Positions 7,269-13,810 of a stretch of 20,140 nt of DNA are shown here, in pieces. The notes under the pieces are model-generated. The model was not told the origin of the DNA, did not search any database, and worked only from the letters and a program-made list of their open reading frames with translations. The DNA comes from Clostridiales bacterium UBA7273 (GTDB lineage: Bacteria; Bacillota; Clostridia; Oscillospirales; Oscillospiraceae). Position 1 is the first letter of the stretch. Every line of letters begins with the position of its first letter. Location: assembly GCA_002472405.1 (NCBI GenBank), contig DKRV01000029.1, positions 14,965 to 35,104 on the forward strand, given 5' to 3'. The position numbers and the translations under genes were made by a program.

Positions 7269-8888
7269 ATGGCAAGAGGCAAGCACGAAGCCGCAAAAAA
7301 GTCTGAAAAGACCAAACCCGAGAAAAAGCCGAAACGCTCGGGCGGCGCTAAAAAGGCCGTCCTGATAATAGCTGTAGTCTGCGTTTTTCTCGCAGCGGCC
7401 GCCCTCGGCGGCGGATACCTCGCCGGGCATTCGGATAAGATCCACCCCGGCATGACGCTCGGCGGAGTGAGCATAGGCGACATGACGGTAAGCGAGGCGA
7501 CCGCCGCGCTTGAAAAAGCCGGCTGCGACTTTGCCGGCGGCAGCGTTGAGGTTACGCTCCCGGGCGATTTTGAGTTTGCCGTATCGGCCGAGCAGGCCGG
7601 GATGGCGATGAGCTGTGCGCAGGCCGCGCAGGCGGCGTTTGACTACGGCCACTCGGGAAATGTTTTCGGCGACCTTGTGTGCTATTTTAAGAGCATCACC
7701 GGCAGCGTGAGCGATGCCGAGATCCTCGCCTCGGCGAGCACCGACGGCGTTCGCGCGGCGGTGGACAAGGCGCTTAATGACTATAACGAGCACATGGGCA
7801 AGGGCTACGAGGTCGATGATGAAAGCCAGACCCTGAAAATGATAAAGGGCCTGTCAACGAAGGATATCGACGCCGATAAGCTCTGCCAGAGCATCATAAA
7901 GGCGTTTTCCGACGGAAGCGGCGCCGTTAAATACGAGACCTCCGGCGAAAATGCCGAAGCGCCGGACTTTGACAAGCTGCACGAGGAGATATGCTCCGAG
8001 GTGCTTGACGCAAAATACGACCCCGAAACGCAGAAGGCTACCGAGAGCCGCGTCGGCATTGAGTTTGACGCGAAAAAGGCTCGGGAGCTTTGGGATAAGG
8101 CCGAAAACGGCGCAACGGTGAAGATACCGCTTGCCGTGACTCAGCCGAAATATACGCAGGAGCAGCTTGATAAAATGCTCTTTGCCGACAAGCTCGGCTC
8201 GCAGACGACGGGCTATGCCTCGAGCAACTCAAACCGCGCAACGAACGTTGAGCTTTCGGCAAAAAAGATAAACGGATATATCCTCAATCCGGGCGAAACG
8301 TTTTCGTACAACACCGTTGTCGGCAAGCGCACGGCCGAGGCCGGATTCAAATCCGCCGGAGCATACGCCGGCGGCAAGGTGGTGCAGGAGATAGGCGGCG
8401 GAATATGCCAGACCTCATCGACGCTGTACTGCGCGGCGCTGTACGCAAATCTTGAGATCGTCGCGCGCGACGAGCACGGCTTTGCCGTTTCCTATGTCCC
8501 CTGGGGCATGGACGCAACGGTCAGCTGGGGCGGCCCGGAGTTCAAATTCAAAAACAACCGCGAATTCCCGATAAAGATCGTGACCAAATGCGAAAACCGC
8601 CAGCTCACGATAGAAATTTGGGGCACCGACACCGACGGAAGCTATGTTAAGATGGACTATTCGGCGTGGACGGTGTATGATACAACGTATCCGAGCGTTG
8701 CGATAGGCACAAAGGCCGTGACCTACCGCTGCGTTTACGATAAAGACGGCAACCTGATAAGCCGAAACAAAGAGGCAAACAGCTACTACCACTATCACCC
8801 CGAGAATATACAGTGGCCGACACCGTCGCAAACCCCGGCCCCGGCCGAAAGCCCGGCGCCGTCAGAAACAGCAAGCGCTGATCCTTAA
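7269..8888 (+). CDS. VanW-family cell-envelope protein with peptidoglycan-binding-like domain
   Basis: This 539-residue predicted membrane-anchored exported protein has a Lys/Arg-rich N-terminus (about 1-27), one membrane segment (AVLIIAVVCVFLAAAALGGGYLAG, about 29-52), and an extracellular region with the layout of YoaR-type proteins: a PG_binding_4-like part (about 75-290), then a VanW domain (about 310-455) with NPGETFSYNTVVGKRT and VVQEIGGGICQTSSTLYCAAL. The tail is rich in Pro, Ala and Ser (TPAPAESPAPSET). VanW was named from vancomycin-resistance clusters but its biochemical role is unknown, and no resistance genes are nearby. GGAGGG lies five bases before the ATG, 16 bases after hemW, so the two are probably cotranscribed. 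Confidence 0.9.
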   Translation: MARGKHEAAKKSEKTKPEKKPKRSGGAKKAVLIIAVVCVFLAAAALGGGYLAGHSDKIHPGMTLGGVSIGDMTVSEATAALEKAGCDFAGGSVEVTLPGDFEFAVSAEQAGMAMSCAQAAQAAFDYGHSGNVFGDLVCYFKSITGSVSDAEILASASTDGVRAAVDKALNDYNEHMGKGYEVDDESQTLKMIKGLSTKDIDADKLCQSIIKAFSDGSGAVKYETSGENAEAPDFDKLHEEICSEVLDAKYDPETQKATESRVGIEFDAKKARELWDKAENGATVKIPLAVTQPKYTQEQLDKMLFADKLGSQTTGYASSNSNRATNVELSAKKINGYILNPGETFSYNTVVGKRTAEAGFKSAGAYAGGKVVQEIGGGICQTSSTLYCAALYANLEIVARDEHGFAVSYVPWGMDATVSWGGPEFKFKNNREFPIKIVTKCENRQLTIEIWGTDTDGSYVKMDYSAWTVYDTTYPSVAIGTKAVTYRCVYDKDGNLISRNKEANSYYHYHPENIQWPTPSQTPAPAESPAPSETASADP

Positions 8889-8907
8889 ACGAATGGAGAA
8901 ACACACA

Positions 8908-10851
8908 ATGGAAAAGGGAAAGTTTTATATCACAACACCGATCTACTACCCCTCGGATAAGCTGCACATAGGCCACACCTACTGCACCGTGGCGACCGAT
9001 GCCATCGCGCGTTATAAGAGAATGTGCGGCTACGACGTCATGTTTCTGACCGGCACCGACGAGCACGGCCAGAAGATAGAGGAAAAGGCAAAGGCCGCCG
9101 GCCTTACGCCCAAGGAATTTGTTGATAAGATCGTCGAGGGCCCCGGCGGCATCACCGATCTGTGGAAGCTCATGAACATATCCAACGACCGCTTCATCCG
9201 CACGACCGACGACTATCACGTTCAGGCCGTCCAGCGCATCTTCAAGAAGATGTACGACAAGGGCGATATCTACAAGGGTGCGTATAAGGGTATGTACTGC
9301 ACGCCCTGCGAAAGCTTCTGGACCGAGAGCCAGCTCAAGGACGGCAAATGTCCCGACTGCGGCCGCGAGGTCCACTACGCCGAGGAGGAGGCCTACTTCT
9401 TCCGCCTTAGCAAATACGCAAAGCCCGTGCAGGAGCTGCTCGAGAGCGGCACCTTCCTTGAGCCTGCATCGCGCGTAAACGAGATGATAAATAACTTCAT
9501 CAAGCCCGGCCTTGAGGATCTGTGCGTTTCGCGCACGAGCTTCACTTGGGGCATCCCTGTCGATTTTGACCCCGGCCACGTCGTGTACGTCTGGGTCGAT
9601 GCCCTGTTTAACTACACCTCCGCGCTCGGCTTCTTAAACGATAAATACGACGATTACGACAAGTTCTGGCCGGCCGACGTTCACATCGTCGGCAAGGAGA
9701 TCGTCCGCTTCCACTCGATCATATGGCCTGCAATGCTCATGAGCATGGGAATGCCCCTGCCCAAGAAGGTCTACGGCCACGGCTGGCTGGTCATCGACGG
9801 CGGCAAGATGAGCAAGTCAAAGGGCAACGTCGTTGACCCGTACAGGCTTGCCGACATGTTCGGCGTTGACGCGCTCAGATTCTTCCTTCTGCGCACCTTC
9901 CCCTTCGGCTCGGACGGCAACTTCTCCAACGAGCTGCTCATCTCCACCATAAACACCGACCTTGCAAACGATTTGGGCAACCTCGTTTCGCGCACGACCG
10001 CAATGGTCGAAAAGTACTTCGGCGGCACCCTGCCCGCCGAGCGCGAGGCCGACGCCCTTGACGACGAGCTTAAAGAGCTTGCGCGCACGAGCCGCGATAA
10101 GTACGAGCAGCAGATGGACAAGTTCCAGCTCCACCTCGCGCTCGAGGAGGTTTTCAAGCTCATCCAGCGCGCAAACAAATACATCGACGAAACAGCACCC
10201 TGGCAGCTTGCCAAGGACGAGAGCAAGAAGGCTCGACTCGCAAGCGTTCTGTATAACCTGCTCGAGTGCCTGCGCATAAGCCTCATCATGCTCAAGCCCT
10301 TCATCCCCGAAAGCTGCGACAAGGCCTTTGCGCAGATCGGCGCATGCGAGAAGTGCTCAAGCTGGGACAGCGCCGCCGTTTTCGGCGCCCTGCCGGCAAA
10401 CGTCACCGTCCACAAGGGCGAAACCCTCTTCCCCCGTCTGGATATGGAAAAGGCTCTTGCCGAGCTTGAGAAGATGAACGCTCCGGCAGCGCCGAAGTTT
10501 GACCCCATCGAGCCGGAAGTCACCATCGACGATTTTTCAAAGTGCGATATGCGTGTGTGCAAGGTCCTCTCCTGCGAGGCCGTGAAAAAGAGCAAGAAGC
10601 TTTTGAAGTTCAAGCTCGATGACGGCACCGGCACTCCGCGCCAGATCCTCTCCGGCATCCACGAGTTCTACGAGCCGGATCAGCTCGTCGGCAAGACCGT
10701 CGTCGCCATCCTCAACCTGCCCAACCGCAAGATGATGGGCGAGGATTCCTGCGGTATGCTCATCTCCGCCGTGCACGAGCACGACGGCAAGGAACAGCTG
10801 CATCTGCTGATGCTCGACGATAACATCCCTGCCGGCTTCCGCCTGTGCTGA
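8908..10851 (+). CDS. metG: Methionyl-tRNA synthetase with C-terminal tRNA-binding domain
   Basis: It charges tRNA-Met with methionine. The 647-residue product has the class I signature HIGH at 20-23 and KMSKS at 300-304. Two Cys pairs, C131/C134 and C148/C151, make a zinc knuckle in the connective region. The anticodon-binding helical domain spans about 390-500, and a C-terminal EMAP-II/Trbp111-type domain starts near residue 545 (DDFSKCDMRVCKV). I choose the ATG at 8908, nine bases after GGAG; an in-frame ATG at 8893 has no ribosome site and would only add MEKHT. It lies 19 bases after the vanW-like gene. No T-box leader is visible upstream, as expected for an internal operon gene. Confidence 0.97.
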   Translation: MEKGKFYITTPIYYPSDKLHIGHTYCTVATDAIARYKRMCGYDVMFLTGTDEHGQKIEEKAKAAGLTPKEFVDKIVEGPGGITDLWKLMNISNDRFIRTTDDYHVQAVQRIFKKMYDKGDIYKGAYKGMYCTPCESFWTESQLKDGKCPDCGREVHYAEEEAYFFRLSKYAKPVQELLESGTFLEPASRVNEMINNFIKPGLEDLCVSRTSFTWGIPVDFDPGHVVYVWVDALFNYTSALGFLNDKYDDYDKFWPADVHIVGKEIVRFHSIIWPAMLMSMGMPLPKKVYGHGWLVIDGGKMSKSKGNVVDPYRLADMFGVDALRFFLLRTFPFGSDGNFSNELLISTINTDLANDLGNLVSRTTAMVEKYFGGTLPAEREADALDDELKELARTSRDKYEQQMDKFQLHLALEEVFKLIQRANKYIDETAPWQLAKDESKKARLASVLYNLLECLRISLIMLKPFIPESCDKAFAQIGACEKCSSWDSAAVFGALPANVTVHKGETLFPRLDMEKALAELEKMNAPAAPKFDPIEPEVTIDDFSKCDMRVCKVLSCEAVKKSKKLLKFKLDDGTGTPRQILSGIHEFYEPDQLVGKTVVAILNLPNRKMMGEDSCGMLISAVHEHDGKEQLHLLMLDDNIPAGFRLC

Positions 10852-10864
10852 AAGGAGAAACGCA

Positions 10865-11215
10865 TTGAATCTCAATCTTAACGTCATAAAGTTTTTGCAG
10901 CAGTACGACAGCGACCCCGAGCTGCGCGCAAAGGTCGAGCAGGCCGAGATGATGTATCCCGGCTCGCTGGAGATACGCGAATCGGTCGTCGAGGATGTGC
11001 TGATCCCCATCGCCGAGGAGATGGGTCTGGGCTTCACGCTCATGGATCTGTATAATTACGAGCGCCAGCTCAAGCACGAGCGCAGCCGCGATGTTGCACT
11101 CACCGAGGAAGAGCTCAAGGCTGCCGACGAGGAGTATCACTACTGGCTCGTCGATAAGGGCTGGGAAAACGACGAATCCTGCTTCAAGCAGGGCGAGCAA
11201 AAAGGCATAGACTGA
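10865..11215 (+). CDS. Small Nif11-like protein of unknown function
   Basis: This 116-residue acidic cytosolic protein has no signal peptide or membrane segment. The N-terminal pattern VIKFLQQYDSDPELRAKVEQAE, then a helical stretch and EEMGLGFTLMDLYNYERQL, resembles the Nif11 fold (FL..l..DPeLr.kl, ending AkeaGf.fT..el), a domain first seen near nif genes and in RiPP leader peptides. Here it carries an insertion (MMYPGSLEIRESVVEDVLIPI) and a charged C-terminus with a single Cys. There is no core-peptide-like tail and no modifying enzyme nearby, so a RiPP precursor is unlikely. The TTG start at 10865 has GGAG seven bases upstream. It follows metG by 13 bases and is the last operon gene. The fold assignment is by eye and moderate; the reading frame is secure. 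Confidence 0.75.
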   Translation: MNLNLNVIKFLQQYDSDPELRAKVEQAEMMYPGSLEIRESVVEDVLIPIAEEMGLGFTLMDLYNYERQLKHERSRDVALTEEELKAADEEYHYWLVDKGWENDESCFKQGEQKGID

Positions 11216-11223
11216 GTTAGGTA

Positions 11224-11257
11224 ACGAGAGCCGAACCGTCATCGGTTCGACTCTCGT
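11224..11257 (+). terminator. Long hairpin after the hemW-metG operon
   Basis: ACGAGAG, a C, and CGAACCG pair with CGGTTCG, an A, and CTCTCGT around a TCAT loop: 14 pairs and one mismatch, nine bases past the stop codon. No T-run follows directly, so it may protect the mRNA 3' end while the next hairpin terminates. Confidence 0.5.
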
Positions 11258-11272
11258 CTGCCGATGCGCAAA

Positions 11273-11303
11273 AAAACAGACGGTCAAAAAGACCGTCTGT
11301 TTT
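11273..11303. terminator. Bidirectional terminator between the hemW operon and the tRNA operon
   Basis: AAAACAGACGGTC and GACCGTCTGTTTT form a perfect 13-pair stem with a five-base loop. T-runs follow on both strands (TTTTCTTT on plus, seven T on minus), so it can end both convergent transcripts. Confidence 0.85.
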
Positions 11304-11306
11304 CTT

Positions 11307-11335
11307 TGGTGCTCCAGCGGGGATTCGAACCCCGG
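11307..11335 (-). pseudogene. tRNA-Lys 3' fragment
   Basis: Twenty-nine bases identical to the 3' end of the intact tRNA-Lys at 11489-11564: T arm, 3' acceptor strand and encoded CCA. Identity extends five more bases into the 3' flank (34 in all, 11302-11335 against 11484-11517). Anticodon and D arms are missing. Such a fragment next to a whole tRNA can mark an attachment site or a local duplication. Confidence 0.8.
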
Positions 11336-11457
11336 CTTTTGGCGCGCTTACGCGCGAAAAGATTTGATTTGAATTAGCTATCGGCTCGCCGCCGGAAGCG
11401 GCAACCGCCGATTTCGCTATCGTGTCCGGGGTTCTCGTGCAAAAATCAGAAAAGAAA
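11336..11457. other. Rearranged spacer between tRNA-Lys fragment and terminator copy
   Basis: The spacer holds a hairpin (CTTTTGGCGCGC/GCGCGAAAAG region, 11336-11362), no gene, and at 11422-11434 the 13 bases GTGTCCGGGGTTC, identical to the sense strand of tRNA-Lys around the variable loop and T arm but on the opposite strand to the other copies. Together with GAACCCCGG at 11327-11335 it makes an inverted pair. Confidence 0.55.
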
Positions 11458-11482
11458 AAAGACGGTCTTTTTGACCGTCTTT
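11458..11482 (-). terminator. Hairpin terminator directly after tRNA-Lys
   Basis: AAAGACGGTC and GACCGTCTTT pair over 10 bases with a five-base loop, seven bases from the tRNA-Lys CCA. The stem core AGACGGTC/GACCGTCT equals that at 11273-11303, but the loop is TTTTT on the plus strand here and AAAAA there. On the minus strand the stem is followed by TTCTTTTCTG. Confidence 0.75.
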
Positions 11483-11488
11483 CTTCTT

Positions 11489-11564
11489 TGGTGCTCCAGC
11501 GGGGATTCGAACCCCGGACACCCTGCTTAAAAGGCAGGTGCTCTGCCTACTGAGCTACTGGGGC
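11489..11564 (-). tRNA. tRNA-Lys (anticodon UUU)
   Basis: A 76-base cloverleaf with encoded CCA. The anticodon stem CCTGC/GCAGG holds the loop CTTTTAA, so the anticodon is UUU. The T arm is CGGGG-TTCGAAT-CCCCG. The acceptor stem GCCCCAG/CTGGAGC has a C3-A70 mismatch where a U3-A70 pair would be expected. It is the last gene of the tRNA operon. Confidence 0.93.
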
Positions 11565-11569
11565 ATGTC

Positions 11570-11643
11570 TGGCTGGGATGGCGGGACTCGAACCCACTAT
11601 ATCAGAGTCAAAGTCTGAGGTGTTACCATTACACTACATCCCA
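11570..11643 (-). tRNA. tRNA-Gln (anticodon UUG)
   Basis: A 74-base cloverleaf with encoded CCA. Acceptor stem TGGGATG/CATCCCA; anticodon stem TCAGA/TCTGA with loop CTTTGAC, giving UUG; T arm with GTTCGAG. The U1-A72 first pair is typical for tRNA-Gln. It lies five bases upstream of tRNA-Lys. Confidence 0.95.
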
Positions 11644-11704
11644 CCATCTAAAATCTATTCTATTGTACACAGAGACCGGGCTTTTGTCCGGCCTCTGTGA
11701 CTTG

Positions 11705-11782
<78 letters not shown>

Positions 11783-11794
11783 ATATTTTTATTT

Positions 11795-11871
11795 TGGCAC
11801 GCCAAGAGGGATTCGAACCCCCGACCTACTGCTTAGAAGGCAGTTGCTCTATCCTGCTGAGCTATTGGCGC
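11795..11871 (-). tRNA. tRNA-Arg (anticodon UCU)
   Basis: A 77-base cloverleaf with encoded CCA. Acceptor GCGCCAA/TTGGCGT; anticodon stem ACTGC/GCAGT with loop CTTCTAA, giving UCU for AGA/AGG codons. It lies 12 bases upstream of tRNA-His. Confidence 0.95.
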
Positions 11872-11886
11872 ATGTTTCCGCTTTTT

Positions 11887-11960
11887 TGGAGCGGGCGATG
11901 GGAATCGAACCCACGTATCCAGCTTGGAAGGCTGGTGTTCTACCATTGAACTACGCCCGC
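11887..11960 (-). tRNA. tRNA-Gly (anticodon UCC)
   Basis: A 74-base cloverleaf with encoded CCA. Acceptor GCGGGCG/CGCCCGC; anticodon stem CCAGC/GCTGG with loop CTTCCAA, giving UCC. It is the first gene of the five-tRNA transcript. Confidence 0.95.
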
Positions 11961-11991
11961 ATGGCCGTTCCCATTGATATTCAGCTTAAAG

Positions 11992-12020
11992 ATAATAACA
12001 ACATTTTTGCGAATTGTCAA
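11992..12020 (-). promoter_or_regulatory. Promoter of the five-tRNA operon
   Basis: On the minus strand TTGACA (12020-12015) and TATTAT (11997-11992) are 17 bases apart, about 32 bases before tRNA-Gly. A near-consensus strong promoter, as expected for stable RNA genes. Confidence 0.85.
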
Positions 12021-12065
12021 TATTTTTGCGGCAAAAACTTTTGAAAGTCAAAAAAATATTTAGTG

Positions 12066-12094
12066 TTGCTATTTTCGGCGCTTTTCTGTATAAT
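12066..12094 (+). promoter_or_regulatory. Promoter of the 105-residue hypothetical gene
   Basis: TTGCTA (12066-12071) and TATAAT (12089-12094) are 17 bases apart, 44 bases before the ATG at 12139. It is divergent from the tRNA promoter. Confidence 0.7.
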
Positions 12095-12138
12095 GCTTCT
12101 GTTATATATAATGTATGCAATTTCACCGGAGGTTTGCA

Positions 12139-12456
12139 ATGATCGAATTAACAATGCAGGTAAGCGAATTTGACTACACCGAAACGCTTGATACGTTCCT
12201 GCCCGACTTGATAAAGATTCTGTCCGAAAGCGAAGGCGTGAATCCGCTGATTCGCAAGTGCGTCGGCGCGTCGCCCGAGTTTTCCAAGAAGATCGTCAAG
12301 GGCATCCTCGCCGCGATGAGCCCCAAGCAGAAAGAGGCGCTCACGGTAAAGTTTTTGAACGTCTACGCGTCCAAGCTCGTCGCTCAGGTAAATGAGGTCG
12401 CCGCAAAGAACGGCATCGTCATCACCCTCGACAACGCAAGGGCAACGATAAAATAA
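12139..12456 (+). CDS. Hypothetical protein, 105 residues
   Basis: I do not recognise this gene. It is a small, soluble, probably mostly helical protein starting MIELTMQVSEFDYTETLDTFLP, with one Cys near the middle (IRKCVGASPEF), a Lys-rich segment (KEALTVKFLNVYASKLVAQ) and a C-terminus ending GIVITLDNARATIK. There is no signal peptide or membrane segment. The ATG is chosen for GGAGG six bases upstream; an earlier in-frame ATG at 12115 lacks a ribosome site. It has its own promoter and a strong terminator, so it is a complete one-gene unit between the tRNA cluster and a repeat cluster. The frame is supported by its signals and by codon use like its neighbours. Confidence 0.8.
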   Translation: MIELTMQVSEFDYTETLDTFLPDLIKILSESEGVNPLIRKCVGASPEFSKKIVKGILAAMSPKQKEALTVKFLNVYASKLVAQVNEVAAKNGIVITLDNARATIK

Positions 12457-12470
12457 TTCGCAAAAACGCC

Positions 12471-12502
12471 AAAAACGCAGACAAACCGTCTGCGTTTTTT
12501 TG
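12471..12502 (+). terminator. Terminator of the 105-residue gene
   Basis: ACGCAGAC and GTCTGCGT pair perfectly around a five-base loop, extended by A/T pairs, and seven T follow. The next repeat cluster starts directly in this T-run (TTTTTTTGGTGGCGAATTG). Confidence 0.92.
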
Positions 12503-12861
12503 GTGGCGAATTGACGCACCTACGTATACGCATATTGCGTGAACCCGGTGTCGAAGTTACCGACAAAACCGTGTGTGCCTCGCGCTGCATTAGTGCGTTG
12601 CTGAATTTTTTGCCGCACTCATGTAGGGAACAGGCTTGCCTGTTCCGCATGTTGCGCTCATCTGCGCAGTTAATATAACGATACGCAACTGAGGTTTTGC
12701 CTTTTGCCTTCCCCTCAAGCTCCGCAAGGGGAAGACAATGGGGTGCACTGCAAAACTCAATACCGCACTTGCGTTACGCGAAACGTCACGGTTTTTTTCA
12801 TTGCCTCGACACCGGGCTACCAGAGATATACGTATCCGTGACTGCATCAATTCGCCTCTAA
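12499..12861. repeat. Intergenic repeat cluster, copy 4, with inverted ends
   Basis: Left end T-run then GGTGGCGAATTGACGCACC, right end CAATTCGCCTCTAAAAA: inverted ends as in copy 2. Inside are a plus module (CTACGTATACG, CCCGGTGTCGAAGTTACCGAC, AACCGTGTG), a perfect 9-pair hairpin GGAACAGGC/GCCTGTTCC (12627-12646), a CCCCTCAAGCTCCGCAAGGGG hairpin (12711-12732) and a minus module (about 12740-12861) with TCGACACCGGGCTACCAGAGA and ACGTATCCGTGACTGC. No gene seen. Confidence 0.8.
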
Positions 12862-12871
12862 AAACCGTGTA

Positions 12872-12900
12872 TTGACAAATTGGGGGTTATGTAATACAGT
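12872..12900 (+). promoter_or_regulatory. Possible orphan promoter facing the gntR 3' end
   Basis: A consensus TTGACA (12872-12877) lies 17 bases from TACAGT (12895-12900). The imperfect palindrome TACAG-TGAGT-CTGTA (12895-12909) overlaps the start region. No plus-strand gene follows, so transcription would run antisense into gntR. It may be a relic. Confidence 0.35.
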
Positions 12901-12951
12901 GAGTCTGTACAACGTGTTAATTATTAGGCGTTATATCGCACCCAAGACGCG

Positions 12952-13659
12952 CTAAATTTTCGACAGAAACTCGTTTGCGTTTTCACCGTAAAATCCGACG
13001 GCGCCGTCACTGTTGCCGGTCGTTATGTAGTAAAGCAGCTCATCGAGCACGTCGCCGGCAGCGCGCGGCCCGACCTGACGTATCCATAGCGTCCACAGCG
13101 CCATATTCACGTCGTGAAAGCCGTTTACGATAAGCGGAATGACATTGTTGCCGCTTTTGACGCATATATAGCGATGGAACGAGCACGCAAGCTCGGCGAG
13201 CTTATCCACGTCCGCCCTCGGCTTGACCTGCGCCTCGGCGCGAAAATCGTTTATTATGCTGCGCAGGGCGAGGATATCGGCGTTGGTGCAGCGCGAAATG
13301 AACAGACGCGCGGCAAGCCCCTCGACGGCGGTGCGCGTTTCAAGAAGCGAGGCTGCAGTGCCCTTGTCGAGCTTTCCGCCCTGATATTTAAGCACCGAAA
13401 TGAGCGTATCGACATTGCCGAACTCCGCCCAGTCGCAGACATAGATCCCGTGGCGCGGCACGATGCGCACGAAGCCCATGCGCTCAAGATTTTTAATTCC
13501 GGCATGCACCGCGCTTTTGCTTATGTTCATGCTCTCGGCAAGCTCGGCCTCCGTCGGCAGCTTTTCCCCCGGCGGCACCTGACCCGAAAGTATGACGCCC
13601 TGCATCTGCCGCTCGAAAAGCTCGGTTATCGTCGGCGCTACTATCTTTTGAAATTTCAT
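12952..13659 (-). CDS. GntR/FadR-family transcriptional regulator
   Basis: This 235-residue DNA-binding repressor-type protein has an N-terminal winged helix (about 8-75: PGEKLPTEAELAESMNISKSAVHAGIKNLERMGFVRIVPRHGIYV) and a C-terminal helical FCD-like effector domain (about 95-230, RTAVEGLAARLFISR, HRYICVKSGNNVI). The domain pair suggests it senses a small acid or similar metabolite; the ligand is unknown. I choose the ATG at 13659, eight bases after GGAG; an ATG six bases upstream is too close to that site. It is divergent from the redox operon with a perfect palindrome between, so it probably controls itself and that operon. Confidence 0.9.
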   Translation of the reverse strand: MKFQKIVAPTITELFERQMQGVILSGQVPPGEKLPTEAELAESMNISKSAVHAGIKNLERMGFVRIVPRHGIYVCDWAEFGNVDTLISVLKYQGGKLDKGTAASLLETRTAVEGLAARLFISRCTNADILALRSIINDFRAEAQVKPRADVDKLAELACSFHRYICVKSGNNVIPLIVNGFHDVNMALWTLWIRQVGPRAAGDVLDELLYYITTGNSDGAVGFYGENANEFLSKI

Positions 13660-13679
13660 ATACATCTCTCCCTTGCGCG

Positions 13680-13700
13680 GATTGTGATTAAATCACAATC
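13680..13700. promoter_or_regulatory. Perfect 21-bp palindromic operator
   Basis: GATTGTGATT (13680-13689), a central A, and AATCACAATC (13691-13700) form a perfect palindrome. It lies just downstream of the predicted gntR -10 box and 20 bases before its ATG, the right place for autorepression by the dimeric GntR protein. Binding is inferred. Confidence 0.7.
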
Positions 13701-13708
13701 ACAGTAAA

Positions 13709-13737
13709 ATCATAGCAAAATTGTGCCGAAAATTCAA
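13709..13737 (-). promoter_or_regulatory. Promoter of the gntR gene
   Basis: On the minus strand TTGAAT (13737-13732) and TATGAT (13714-13709) are 17 bases apart; the predicted transcript starts at or in the palindrome at 13680-13700. Confidence 0.7.
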
Positions 13738-13745
13738 GGGCTATA

Positions 13746-13773
13746 TTGACCTGCCTGTAATTTAACATATACT
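13746..13773 (+). promoter_or_regulatory. Promoter of the redox operon
   Basis: TTGACC (13746-13751) and TATACT (13768-13773) are 16 bases apart, 37 bases before the TTG start. A GGTGT/ACACC hairpin with a seven-base loop (13779-13795) lies in the short leader, just before the AAGGAGGA ribosome site. Confidence 0.65.
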
Positions 13774-13810
13774 CTTTTGGTGTAATCAAAACACCGAAGG
13801 AGGAATAATC

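Noticed and set aside
7269..8888. Vancomycin resistance.
   Set aside because: VanW-domain proteins are widespread in clostridia and no vanH, vanA/B, vanX or two-component genes are near.
8880..8910. T-box leader before metG.
   Set aside because: Only about 20 bases separate metG from the preceding gene; no room for a T-box and no antiterminator motif.
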